DNA of 64,000 nt from Turritopsis dohrnii (taxonomy: Eukaryota > Cnidaria > Hydrozoa > Anthoathecata > Oceaniidae). Within the stretch, counting starts at the first letter, position 1. Each line of letters opens with the position of its first letter. Below the pieces are notes generated by a model. It ran no database searches and had not been told where the DNA came from. It saw only the letters and a program-made list of their open reading frames with translations. Positions 36,801 through 48,900 of this stretch are shown here, piece by piece. Position numbers and translations under genes: made by a program. The stretch covers positions 62,001 to 126,000 of the forward strand of contig BQMF02000489.1 in NCBI GenBank assembly GCA_027922465.2. The letters run 5' to 3'.

Positions 36801-37402
36801 AATAAGATTATTTTCCAAACAAGTCTCTCCTAATGTCCTACCATGTGCGTTTTCCAATCTTGGTCCAGGATACGGGGTCTTGGTCCATAATGTAAATAAT
36901 TCTAGTGGGCGTGGCTTGGTGATGTTTATTTGACAACTTTTATTGAACTAGTGTTTCAAATAAGATTATTTTCCAAACAAATCTCTCCTAATGTCCTACC
37001 ATGTGCGTTCTCCAATCTTGGTCCGGGTTACGGGGTCTTGGTCCATAACGTAATTAATTCTAGTGGGCGTGGCTTGGTAATGTCTATTTGACAATTGTTA
37101 ATGGACTAACGGTTCAAATAAGATTATTTTCTAATCAAGCCTGTTCTAATTTCCTAGCATGTGTGTTTTTTCCAATCTTTGTCCGGATTACGGGGTCCAG
37201 GTTACGGGGTCTTGGTATATAAGGTACATAATTCCAATGGGTGTGACTTCGTAATGTCCATTTGAAAAATTTTATTGGACTTATACCTTTCAAATAAGAT
37301 TCTTTTCTTATGCAGGATCTCCTTAAAGTACTTTGTAGGTTTTGGTCCGGGTCCCGGTCCTAGGTCCCAATCAATAAAATCGTTAAGCCAAAAAGGGCGT
37401 GG
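36801..37402. repeat. Tandem repeat, four units of 158-176 bp
   Basis: AATAAGATTATTTTC starts units at about 36801, 36959, 37117 and 37293. Each has CCTACCATGTGCGTT-like, TACGGGGTCTTGGTC and GGGCGTGGC words. The third unit has an extra TACGGGGTC copy, which makes it longer. The array lies just 3' of the 1093-residue ORF inside the transposon. Confidence 0.85.
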
Positions 37403-38322
37403 CATTACATAACTTGGATTTAATTAATACTGAAATACACTTTAAAATCTTATATTAAATAATACAGCCCCAAAACTATTGTGTTATTGCACATTTTATG
37501 CAACATGACCCCCGTCTTTGTGCCAAAAATCGCAGCTATTTCCATTCAAATTTATGGTCAAAATTACTCTAAATTAGGCACACAAAAATTTAAATATCTC
37601 CAGTTCTAGTAAGGCTAGAAACTTGGTTGACCCCTCGTTGGAAAGCTGAAAGGCTATAGAATGCGATAAAATTGATTTAAAAAAATAATTCACACGAATA
37701 AAAAATGACCTGAAAGGCCTACTTATTTTCATGTTTCTCTTGAACTATTGTTCCGTTTCACCGATTATGTCATTATTTTTTTCATAGAATGAGCTATTGA
37801 ATTTGCCGACAAGAAGAATACTAAAACCTGACGCTATTCCAACTTTATTTGGTTATTCAAAGATCCCTCAAAAAAGGTTGTCTAGTTGTCGCAGGGAGGA
37901 TGAGGTTATTATGCAAGAGGTACTTTTTTGCATTATGTTAATCTGATTTTGTTCTGCTTATCATGAAGTGTTAGCGAGAACTTTCGGGGTTTTTAGGATG
38001 TTGCTCGTGCGCTTGAAACAAGTGCGAAACGGTTTCATGAAGAACAAGAAAGAAATACTGTGGCTTGCCAATGTGATTTTGCTGAGAAAAAAAGTATAGC
38101 TGTAACTTCTACAGAATACCGCGATCAAGGTGTACAAACTGAATTATCGATAAAACCATGTGGAGATATACTCTACGATAAAGAAACTCAGGCTGATTTC
38201 AACACCTGCACGGATGTTACACAGTTTTCACCTGAAATGGAAAATTGGAAAAACGTAAAAAGATCAACTCAATATTGCATTGCATGTGGTTTTTTTTCAT
38301 TTTGATTTTTAAAAACATTTAC

Positions 38323-38641
38323 CTTGAAATTTATCATCTTCGATTGCATGAACTTCTTTGCAACATAGACAATCAATTCCTCTTGCTTCAACAATACAGT
38401 TTCCACATTTGCACCACTCTATGTTGCCAACTCTCTCTGAAGTAATTTCGTCAGCATCATCACAATCATCTTCACATAGTTCTGGTCGAACTTCTTCATT
38501 ATTCTTTAAAGCAAGTGGTTCAAAACTATAAGGCTCTAAACCACTAAAATGGTCTGTGAGATCCTTGATTGATGACTCATAGCTATATTCTTCATCTTCA
38601 CTGTGAAAATCTGGTTCTTCTTCACTCGAACTCCCACTCAT
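38323..38641 (-). CDS. First exon of a P2X7 C-terminal (ballast)-like protein, transposon-borne
   Basis: The frame starts MSGSSSEEEPDF, an acidic Ser/Glu head of about 70 residues. It continues EWCKCGNCIVEARGIDCLCC, the Cys-rich zinc-binding motif of the P2X7 intracellular C-terminal domain and of free-standing invertebrate relatives. It ends at a clear donor (AAG then GTAAAT at 38322), phase 1, after 106 residues. I found no following exon on this strand, so the gene is probably incomplete. The ATG lies about 240 bp inside the right end of the TTAA element, mirroring the THAP gene at the left end, so the terminal repeats may supply both promoters. Confidence 0.65.
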
Positions 38642-38886
38642 GATTTATAAAAACATGAAAAGCTAATACGGTCTTGCACTCACATAACAAATAAAAATAA
38701 ATGAAACTTCTTCAATGACGTCACACGTTTTTCATCGGAAATAAAGACGGGGGTTTATAAAATAATTAAAAATTCAATATCTTCAGAAGTAAAAAGTTTT
38801 TTAAAAAAGTTTCAACGCAGACTAACTATATATTTTTTAAACTAAAATTTGTTATAAAATTTGAAATGACGATACCACTCCTTTAA

Positions 38887-41628
38887 GGATTCAGTGAGTA
38901 TGCATATACGTTAATGTAAATGTTACGAATTTATGAATTCAATATGTCTTGCCTGTCATCCTAATATAATTCCTAATTCACAAGCACAAAAAGGAAAGCG
39001 TAGAATGATACAAAATACATCTATATAAGCATTAATTATAACAAAAGAACATTAAATTTAAATAGATACTTTAAGATATCACAGTGATTACGTAAGTCTT
39101 TCAATATATACGGTCAATCTTCCTAACTACGAACAGACTTCCAAAACAAAAAAAAAAAGAAAACAAAGATTTGGATTATGTAAATTATCTGATCCAAATT
39201 AGCAAACATACTGAAAGCAGTTAAAATTTACAGACAGTCAAGATAAGTTTCCTATTTGCAATCATAAATAGGAAGTCCCCATTCCTAATTAAGGTCATTG
39301 ATAATACAGTCATGAACTATACAAGTAAATATGCTAAAATAGCTACAGAAATATCAAACAAACGTAAATAAAATGATGCAGGCAGAGGTTAGAACCAGAA
39401 ATATTTTTGTTGTTGGAGCTGAAGAGGAAACTTAGCTGAGCTGTACGTATCCAGAGCTTAAAAAGCATTACAGCCCACGCATGAAGCAAACGACCTTTTG
39501 TATTTAAAAAGGCTTAAAAGAATCCCCAGACATTTTCAAAAAAACACAAAAACCTTTCCTTTTTCACACACTGCTTTTATAAAACATTGAGAACTTGTTT
39601 ATAGAAAAGAATGAACACAGTAGAATCTTCGTAAGATAATCATAAATTTATACCCTCTACTTTCGGTTTTGGAACTGTAAATCTTCTTTTAAATCTATTC
39701 AACATTGATTGACCCATCATCAACTTTTGAAAGTTACTTCGGTCACGCTTAGTGTACCATTATGCGAACGGCGTGCAAATGCAAAGTCGGAAAATACCCG
39801 GATGATCACACATGGCGGAAATTCAAGCCAATAAACCAGCGCTGTTAAAGTTAATTAGCACCCTTTCTAATATAGTGGCGCGTTAAGCACCAATGAATAT
39901 TAAGATGGCTTTTGTATGAACCAATGAATTCGGAGAAACAAATATGCGTAGGTTTGGACAGTAAGATGAAAAAAACAAAGACGATCGTAAAGGCTTTCTT
40001 GCTTACGCAGAAATCCAACAAAGACAAACTTAAAATCTTCTAATTATCCTATTTGTGGTTGACTTCTCTTTCAAGAAATCATAATGTCTTTTAATGTTCT
40101 TATGACCATTTCGTATGACCATTTAATTAGCAGCAACGCTTATAAGTAGATAGACAAATATTTGAGCTTTGAATGCAAAAAATGCAAAAAGAGACACCTA
40201 ATCGAATTGAAAAGCCGTTACCTGATGAAACGAGAATTCTGTCTCATCCAGTTTCAAATGTCCATTATATTTAATGGCCATCAGGGCAAAGCGAGGCAAT
40301 CTGTTACCCTTTTTCACAAACAAAGCAAAACGTGCCGCCGATTGCACATATGAAAGGAATGTCTTTCAAGTTTTGTTTGATGTGCGAGATCGATTGGTAC
40401 ATGGGTTGAAAGAGAAAACTAAAACGCTGTGATGTCTGGAATGATCTTCCACCAGTTCATCATAACCTTTTCGAAATACATCCCAGCTGCCGTCTTAACA
40501 CGGTATTAATGTCTAGTTATAAAGTCTCTCGAAGATTCGAGAAATACGCGCATGTATTTCGGTTGTAGAGGTTTAATCTAAGGATTAATAATCATTTTAC
40601 AGTAAAAAGAGGTTAACTGAACTAACTACCAAAGTTGTAAATAATTATGTTTTAATCTGTCCCCGAATTCAATTGTTGCTAGTAAGATGACATCTTGAAA
40701 CAGTCAAATGACAATGACTATTTCGATTGTAGAGGTTTACTGTTCAATGGCGATATAATGACCCTCGTTGCCTTGTTAAAAATCTTACGTTTTTCGCCAA
40801 GTTAACTTTTGAAACAGTTTGTGAATGGAACAAACAACAAAAACATTCGAAGGATGTACAATTAGTAAGTATTTATTTATGAAAGAAAATACAAATCTAT
40901 ATAAGAAAATACTAACCATGCTATGTAATAGCTCTGACATACAAATTTGGTGTGTATTGAATGAGAAACGCATGCGTGAACTTAAGAAAATACACTCCGT
41001 AAATAAATGTTTAAGTATAACATGAAATGACCAAACACAATGTAATCCTAATCAGAACTGTGAAATATTAGCATTATTTTCTCTAAGTAGACCCTTCCCG
41101 AATTCCTTTTAAACGACGAAATTTTACGGTCCTACCTAGCTCATGTTGCTGTTGTAATGAAGTGTTGTAATGAAGTAATTAGTGTATCAAAGCTTATCAA
41201 AGCGAGGTAAAGTTTGACAGCCCCGTTGGATAAAAATGTCAGAAAGTCACTGCGAAGGAGTAAATTTCTATAGAAATATGCGCACTGCTTCAATGAAAAT
41301 GTCCTTTGTTAGTGACTTTTTGAGCAATTTGCCAATTGGGTTTTGACAAGATGTTGACGTTTAAACTGAAATTCAGGAAATATGTACAAATATGTTTTCA
41401 CATGAAAACATTAATAAAGTGTTTGTTACTATCACACTGCCCACTAATTCAATCAAATTTTTCCAATCTAGTATTCGGTAATTTAACAATTCGATTTGCC
41501 GCAAAACATATCTGTTTTGTAAATTCTGAATACTAAACAACAAGGGAACCAATTTCGTTAAAGTCGTTGTTACATCAAAATCAAAACCAATCAGTTATGA
41601 TATGTAAAACTTTTATGAATTGTCACTG
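38887..41628. other. Gene-free stretch
   Basis: No supported exon. It contains the second copy of the dispersed repeat (40599-40722). The first 200 bp past the transposon are AT-rich unique sequence. Confidence 0.5.
40599..40722. repeat. Dispersed repeat, partner of 29120-29240
   Basis: Same orientation and word order as the 29.1-kb copy, with about 15-20% differences by eye. No second terminus is visible. Confidence 0.6.
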
Positions 41629-44600
41629 TCATTGACTCTCTTCGTCTTCACCTTCGTTAGTAGATCGAGGTGATTCAACGATCGGTTCCAAATCATGTCT
41701 TCTAACTTTTTGAATATCTGCGTAATGGATGTTTAGGTCATCAGATTCTGCTTCGTAAAAGAACTTTGGAAGGTCGCTACCACTATTTGAAAATTCAGGG
41801 AACTCATCGTCACCAAAGTAGTCATTGCGTGAATAGCCTGGGTTGTCATATGCGGAGTTGCTGCTATTGCTTCCACGGCGAATCTTTTCCACCGTCACAT
41901 GCGATGACGGTCGGTTTTCTTCTATGTCGCCGTCATGATCGTCGTCTTTGTATAAAGGATTCTCAACTTTTTCTGGGATAGCTCCCAAAGAAGATTTGTT
42001 TAAAACTGCTGGAGGTGACGTCAGTGAACTGGATGATGAGTTGGAATGTAAAGATCGTATGGATGCATGAGGATAGCGCTCTACTCTTTTATTCTAAACG
42101 AAAAATAAAATGTTTTAATAATAAGGAAAAGCACATGCTTTCATTTGCAAATGATTCTTTTTTTTTTAATGAGAATAGAAAATTGATAACTGGACTAATA
42201 GTCGTATTTTTCTCATTTGACTGAAACTCTCTTCACAGAAATTTCAAGAAATTCCTTACAGTTTCCATCTTAATCTTTTTCCGTCTTCTAAAAACATAAA
42301 GAAATTGAAATTAATCGTAAAAACGTTTTCCCAAATAAAAATGATAACGTAACACAAACAAAAGCAAAAAAAAAAAAATCTTGAAACATCAAAGAAATTT
42401 TACCTTCTGCAAAACCAAATTAAGAAGACAATAAAGACAAACAAGAAAACAGCCACTGAAATCCCCACGTACATCGCTGTCACGTCTCCATCATCTGTAC
42501 CTAAAATCGGTGCAGCTGTCTGATTGGGTGGTGTTATGGTCACAGTGGATGTATTTTGAAGTATTATGGATTGAGACCGTTGAACAGTCTTTTGTGTGGT
42601 GTTGGTTTTAATAACCGGTTGTGTTGATACTGTCGGTGATGCTGCTAGTGATGGAGACGCTCCCGTTGATTGTGAAGCTGTCACTGATGGTGACACTGAC
42701 ATTGATGGTGACACTGTCATTGATGGTGACGCTTTCATTGATGGCGACACTGTCAGCGATGGTGAGACAGTCATTGATGGTGATGCAAGTAGTGTTGGTT
42801 TTACTTGAGGAGAACTGTTAACATCTTCTGATAGCAGGATGGTTTCAGTGTTTGTAGCTGACGAAATGACGGGGGTAATAAAAGGCGTTTTGATTTCTGT
42901 TTTTGATGAAGGGGTTATGAATAGGTCTGGAAATATTTCCGTGATTGCATCGTCTGAGAGAGGGTCTAAAGAAAGAAACCAGGTTTGACATGAAAGTTCA
43001 AAGGAAAACAATCAAAGCAAATGCGTGGAGTGTGAAACTATATACAGAGTGTGCGTTCTAAATAAAACCAATTCTGCTCACTCGTATGTAAAGTGCGTAA
43101 GGAGTCTCTTATAAGTTCGATTCGGATTTTCACGATTTTCTTTTAATTCTGTACTTCTCAATGTACTGCACAAACAACTCTACACACTTACATGTAAAAG
43201 AGAATTGAGAACTCATATAGAAATTGTTTTATCAACCAAGATCACCAAGAGAAAAACAAGAAAACTTACAACTTCTCAAGCCTTCAAACTTTACTGTAAT
43301 ACACCAATTATCGGGAAAATTTGAGCCACACTTAAGATACAATTTTACGAAAAGACCAGACCAATGTTTCGTAAACGTAACTTTCACCTGTTCAAAAAAT
43401 ATGGATTTGATTTGAAATAAGAGGTGAATAAGTAACAATTGATGTACAATGAGTGTACATAAAGAAACTGCTTGCGATGAGTGTACTTCATTCTTTCATT
43501 CAAATTATTACTGCCATTAACGGATCGGACAAATTTGTTAGAAAATCATAGCGGAGGAGTACTTGTTTTATAGCATAACTCATACATGTACGCATTGTTT
43601 CAATGAAAATGCACTTCGTCGCAGTGATGTTTGACGATTTTGTCCATCGGGAAACTTATAATATAATAAGAATGTTTACTTAGAGAAGAGAAACCATATG
43701 TAGTTTGTATGTATGTATGTAGTAGCGCTATCGGCTCTGAAGCTTAGCTCAATGGAGCTGAAAGTTCATTGCCTTACGCGGCTTCACCAACTTCATGGAT
43801 CGGCCTTACACTTATAGTTCCCTATGGAACTGGAGAGGCGTGACTCTCTCCTCCATGGTGCTCTAGCGCCGACAGGACAGGTCATGTAGTTTAATCAACT
43901 TTATACAGTGGACTCACTATATTTCGACTTTCCATTACTAGAATTCTCTATCATTCGCACTTAATCAGTGAGTTCCGTCAAGCTACAACCTAGCAATTTC
44001 ACTCTCTATAACTCGAAATCTCCATAATTCGATTGATTTTGTTTTCCCCTTAGAAGTTTGAGGTAGAGAGAGTCTACTACCTAAATATAGCACTGGACAT
44101 CTTCAAATTCAACACATTATGTATTATTTGTCTTAATCATTCCTTTAAATTATTACTATACCTTTTCCAAGTCTGTAGTACCAAACGTCACTTTCCTTTG
44201 AAGTTTTGCAGCCCAGTTGGCATTCCATTTCATGTTGTTGGCATAATCATAAACAAATATTGGACCTGCTGAAGGAGCCTCACCGGAAGAACAAACAGGT
44301 GATGAAGAGTTTGTTAAAATGTCAACAGCATAACTATCACTCAATGTATTTTTGACAGTTAAGATCTTATGGAGCTGATTGGATGCATCTTTGGTTACCA
44401 AAGAACATTCTAAATATAAGCCAATCAACATAAGAACATTCTAAATATTAGCCAATCAACTGAACTGCAGCATTAGGGTTGGAATAATAGCAAGGTTATA
44501 ATTAAGCAATCAGTTTGGAATTTAGCAAAGAATATAGTGTTGAACATTGTGACTGGCAATCCTTTTATCTTTATTTACTCAAATAATGGTAGAGAGTGAT

Positions 44601-45267
44601 TACCCCTAATCTGTTTTTAAATACCGCTTTGACCTAATTATCATAATAGGTACTGTTCCTATTTTTATCTTTTTTTAATGTCAAGATTGGTATTTATCAT
44701 CTTTTGAGGGAGTCTTGATCAAAGAGGATAATTATTAAGTAATAAGGTCACACAATTACTGAAACCCTTTACTGTGACCCTAAACTACATAAAAACAAAG
44801 TAGACCGTACTAATCAGGTTACCAGATATTACTTATTCATATATTCAGAAAGGGCATATTTGAAACTAATAAACCTTTCCGAATTTCAGTTAAAACATCG
44901 TGTCAGTAAAGAAATGTAATTTAGTGAAACAGCAGATTGTATAGAAACTAGGCAAAACTTGATAGCAAGGCATCAGCACGACGTTTAAACAGAAATTCGG
45001 GATACGTGTATTACACGTTTTAGAAAGGACCGAAAAATGAAAGTTCGAGAAAACAGATTCAAATTCATTCAAGTTACCTTGCACGTCACTAACACAAACT
45101 TCATTTTCTGCATAAAAAGTTTGACCATCTGAACATGCACAGGTATTCTCCACACCACAGAATGCATCAATCTGCTGACCAGATATGACGTCACCTTGTT
45201 GTAGTCGGTTTACTTCAAAACACGAAGTAACATCAAGAATGAACAAGAAGAAGAAGAACTTTATCAT
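41629..45267 (-). CDS. Single-pass receptor-like protein 2 with mucin stalk, ITIM-type and NPxY motifs
   Basis: Exons: 45267-45078, 44409-44162, 43387-43270, 42965-42404, 42287-42260 (28 nt) and 42093-41629, which total 536 residues in one frame. The start Met begins a signal peptide (IKFFFFLFILDV). Then come a Cys module (GDVISGQQIDAFC, CACSDGQTFY), an ectodomain with KHWSGLFVKLYLKCG, a Ser/Pro/Thr stalk with hexapeptide repeats (SPSMTV type), one transmembrane helix (YVGISVAVFLFVFIVFLIWF), a basic RRRKK stop-transfer and a tail of about 155 residues. The tail has NPLY, DNPGY and IHYADI. NPxY motifs recruit PTB domains, and IxYxxI fits the ITIM consensus for SH2 phosphatases. Exon phases equal those of the gene at 24060-27223, so the two are duplicates. 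The ligand and family are unknown. A pogo-type MITE lies in the second intron. Confidence 0.8.
42640..42795 (-). repeat. Coding 18-bp minisatellite in the receptor 2 stalk
   Basis: About eight copies of an 18-bp unit (ATTGATGGTGACACTGTC on the plus strand) encode the SPSMTV-type hexapeptide on the minus strand. Units differ at single bases. Copy number may vary between individuals. Confidence 0.85.
43906..44079. mobile_element. Pogo/Tigger-type MITE
   Basis: The left end CAGTGGACTCACTATA follows a TA, and the right end inverted reads AGTAGACTCTCTCTA. Inside, CTATAACTCGAAATCTC fits the Tigger-like terminal pattern. It sits in the second intron of receptor 2. Confidence 0.6.
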
Positions 45268-46099
45268 TTCTATTGTCTTTCACTTTTCTTTTCTTTTCTT
45301 TTCTTTAAGTTACCATATACACATTTCTTTCAAATCACGTGACGGACTTACAAGCAACCTCTTATAAGACAATATACTAAATAAACACAATCATGAAAGA
45401 ATTACTGCCACACGTCTAAAAGGATAATGTACCTAGAGTTTGAGCGGAAAAAACTTATTCCCTAATTTCTGTTTACGCATTTGTTTTTACAAAAATTCAA
45501 AAAATACAAACAAACAAAAAAACAATCTTATCATAACATAAAATCATCACATTTCTCCTCACATGAAGTATTATACGATTATCCTCAACATTTTCTTCGT
45601 TACTGTGTAGTCATCATTCCTATTATAGCTTTGAATAAATAAATATATATATATTATACATAAGTAATGAATCTATTTAATGTCAACATAGAATAGACTA
45701 TATTATTCTCGATTCTATATATCTGTATGGTGCATTGTTGCACATATACAGAATGCATTCAATTGCTATAATCTATTTCCTGTGACGTCAAAATGACAAA
45801 ATATGTCGAGTTTGAGAGAGGATATTTCAAATAAAATCGCTTATTTAAAATGGTTTTGATTTTTTGATGATGAAAGGTGAATGCAAATGTCATAAAACCA
45901 TTGGAATCATCTTCGTGCCACACATGCCACCAAAAAGAAACTTCTTCATATGATATGTTATCTATACTAACAAAGTAATAAGATAAAATGTATGTAAACA
46001 TCAACGATTTTTCCAGCGAGTTTGAGTGCATTTCAATCGACCTGCAAATTAAGACACGTCTTTTCCGAAGATATCTCATGTAATACGTCACGTAAGATT

Positions 46100-48900
46100 C
46101 CCAGCAGGCGCCAAACGTTATACTAACGTTAGTGTTACGTTATTTCTTTCGTTGTGGTAACGTTAGTGGTTGGTTAGAATGGAAGTCTTTTTTTAACGTT
46201 AAATACCTACGTTAGTATAACGTACAACGTTAAATTTCGTTAATTTACGTTGTATTAACAACATCAAAATGTTATAACATCGTAATGACTTTCGAAGTCA
46301 TTATAAACAAGTCCCGGTGCCCGTCCCAACCAGGTAAGAAGAAAGACGAAATCAGCGAATAGTCAAAACAGTTGATAGTTAGCTTCTACAGACTGGAATA
46401 GTATATTTTTATTTCAGTATTTATGCATGCCTAATGGACGAAAATGAAACAAATATAAGTGAAAGCGTTAAACGAATGCTTGTGGTTTCAGCAAATTGCA
46501 ATAAATGAAAATCAATGGAAATTCATGCTAGAACAGATATCTATTTTCCAGCTGAGATATGCCCATAGAACAGACATTTTGTGCTTTTGCCTCGGCGGCT
46601 GCATTCATATGTCAAGAACTGAGAGAACAAATAGCCAAACTTGCGAAAAAATTAACTACGACCATCGTCGACCCCTCATCCATAGACGCTTTAGTAGCAT
46701 GTAATCTTATACCCCTCAACAAAAACCCTGGGGTCCGCCCCATTGGTGTTGGCGAAACATTGCGCAGAATTATCGGAAAGACCATTGGATGGGTACTAAA
46801 AGCCGATATTCAAGATGCAGCAGGACCTTTGCAAGTCTGTTCTGGTATTGAAGGAGGCGCTGAAGCAGCAATTCACGCCATGAGACGAATCTTTGAGGAA
46901 GTAGAATGTGAAGCGGTTATTCTTGTGGATGCAGAGAACGCATTCAATTCGTTAAATCGCAAAGTAGCTCTTCACAACATACGGATTATATGTCCACAGT
47001 TTTCAACCATCCTAATAAATACGTATCGGTTGCCATCCAGATTAATTATTGGAAAAGGATTAGAGTTGTTATCTCAAGAAGGAACTACGCAAGGCGACAA
47101 CCTCGCAATGTCGTTTTATGCTCTTAGCACGATACTTTTACAACAGCATCTTCGACATATTCCATCTGTCAAACAGGTATGGCTCGCAGATGATGCCACA
47201 GGATCAGGAACTATTGAAAATCTTAAAGTATGGTGGGATTTAGTTATCGCTGAAGGAAGAAAAGTAGGATATAATGTTAATGAGGTTAAGTCATGGATAA
47301 TTATTAAAGATAAGAACAACACTTAAAAAGCGAAAACTATATTTTGTGGTTCATTGATTAAATTCACCACCGCTGGTCATCGTCATTTAGGAGCATGTAT
47401 TGGAAGTGCTGAGTTTAAACAGGAGTATGTTACCGAAAAAATTAACGAATGGAGTAGTCAACTGAAAAAACTGTCCGATATTGCAATTTCCGAACCACAA
47501 GCAGCATATGGCGCTTATACGCATGGACAAATTCACAAGTTTAACTATTTTTTAAGGACAATTCCAGGAATGGAAAACTTCGTTGAACCATTAGACGATA
47601 TAATATATGAACAGTTACTATCAGCTATTATCGGTTCTACCATAACAGATGCGGAGAGGCAGTTATTCAAACTTCCCGTCAAAGATGGTGGACTTGGTAT
47701 GCCGATTCTGTCAGAAAAATCAGTAACTGACTTCCAATCTTCTGCTATCATCACCGCCCCACTTACCGATGTCATTATAAATCAAGAGCATAACATTCCA
47801 TACAAAGAGACTGTCAGAGAAATCCGAAACAAACGTGCTCAGGAAATATCGGAGAAGAACAAGACTCAACGCGACCTAATTGATAACCAGTTAAACAAAG
47901 AGGATAAGCGTGCTGTAGAACAAAGCTGTGAGAAAGGTGCATCCAGTTGGCTGACAGTTCTGCCCTTGAAGGAGCATGGATTCACCTTAAATAAAGAGGA
48001 GTTTCGAGATGCAGTAGCATTGAGATTCAATCGTGATATCAAAAATCTCCCAACGAAGTGCCCATGTGGAAGCAAATTCGATGTCAACCACGCTATGAAT
48101 TGCAAAAAAGGGGGCTTCGTTTCCATCCGCCACGATAATGTTAGAAATTTTGAAGCAAACTTATTGAACAAAGTTTGTGAAGATGTGGAGATTGAACCCA
48201 AGCTTCAACCCGTAAACAATGATGAAGCCAGGCTTGATGTACGAGCCAGGGGTTTTTGGAGACAGGGACAATCAGCCTATTTCGATGTTCGATTCACAAA
48301 TACAAACTGTCAGTCTCAAGTAAACACTCCTGTCAACAAAATATACGAAAAGCACGAGGCTGAGAAGAAACGAAAATATAATGACAGAGTTTTGAATAAT
48401 GAACACGGCTCATTCACTCCTCTTATTTTTTCTATCAACGGAGGAATGAGCCAGGAATGTCTTACTTATCACAAACATCTTGCAGAGCGCATTGCAGACA
48501 AGACAGGACAGAGGTATGATCATATAATGACCTGGATCAGGTGCAAACTGTCCTTTGTCATTATGAGATCTTCTCTGCTCTACCTTAGGGGCAGCCGTTC
48601 TCTCAAGATAAATTGTGAAAGTGTGGATGACTTTACTATGGCTGTGGAGGAAGCTAGGCTTTGAAGGTCTTCTTCTCTTTCCTTATGTATGTAAATTATT
48701 ATAAATATTTTATAGATTTTAAATTTTAACATATTGTACTTTATGAAATATAAACCTTTTATTGTATGATCATTAAAAGCTTTCTTCATATGTTAACAAA
48801 GCAAAACACTCTGTCTGACTTACGTTAATGTAACGTTATTTATTTAACGTTTAATGTTTACGTTGGAGTAACGTTGATTTTACGTTTGTAAAAAACGGTC
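46100..48900. mobile_element. CCCAGC/AACGTT-rich element interrupted by a reverse transcriptase insertion
   Basis: The left end CCCAGCAGGCGCC resembles the GACGTC elements. It is followed by about 200 bp with many AACGTT or ACGTTA words, and the same words reappear at 48822-48892 after the RT unit. I read this as one element split by the RT insertion. The matching right terminus is not found, so the end is approximate. Confidence 0.5.
46559..48664 (+). pseudogene. Non-LTR reverse transcriptase with restriction-like-endonuclease-type C-terminus, one in-frame stop
   Basis: A single frame of about 702 codons is interrupted only by TAA at 47324-47326. The N-terminal part has RT motifs: NLIPLNKNPGVRPIGVGET, VDAENAFNSLNR, EGTTQGDNLAMSFYAL, and LADD (47183-47194) in place of the usual YADD. 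The C-terminal part has CPCGSKFDVNHAMNC, a CCHC knuckle, then RLDVRARGFWRQGQSAYFDV, like a PD-(D/E)xK core. RT, CCHC knuckle and restriction-like endonuclease in that order is the R2/NeSL-type layout. The 5' end appears truncated, since the ORF opens inside the RT region. Stop aside, the frame is intact, so the insertion is fairly young. Confidence 0.75.

Larger units (their letters stand above)
31485..38305 (+). pseudogene. THAP-domain gene of the transposon, frame-disrupted
   Basis: Exon 1 (31485-31688) encodes a THAP zinc finger: CAAVGC at the start, FRLPKD in the middle, and CHLHFEEACF supplying the C-x2-H pair. The central part, about 31544-31589, is in another frame than its two flanks, so two compensating indels (the second in an A run) and one in-frame stop break it. 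Exon 2 (37788-37919) gives LPTRRILKPDAIPTLF, the usual sequence after a THAP domain, and exon 3 starts at 37997 with a QGVQTEL motif. All three join in phase 0. The first intron of 6.1 kb contains the 1093-residue ORF. No transposase catalytic core follows exon 3 before the stop at 38303-38305. THAP domains bind transposon ends. Assembly error in the A run is an alternative for one indel. Confidence 0.7.
31200..38882. mobile_element. 7.7-kb TTAA-flanked TIR transposon, Kolobok-like
   Basis: The ends AGGAGTGGTATC are perfectly inverted over 12 bp and flanked by TTAA (31196-31199, 38883-38886). The ends keep subterminal homology: GTGACGTCATTGAAGAAGTT occurs at 31368-31387 and inverted at 38704-38726, at similar distances from the tips. 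TTAA targets together with a THAP-domain gene define the Kolobok superfamily. It holds three gene-like units: a broken THAP gene from the left end, an intact 1093-residue ORF, and a P2X7-like exon from the right end. piggyBac also uses TTAA, but its transposase has no THAP domain. Confidence 0.8.

Noticed and set aside
43715..43890. GC-richer block (TGAAGCTTAGCTCAATGGAG) as a tRNA or SINE
   Set aside because: No paired A and B boxes at tRNA spacing and no second copy in the window.
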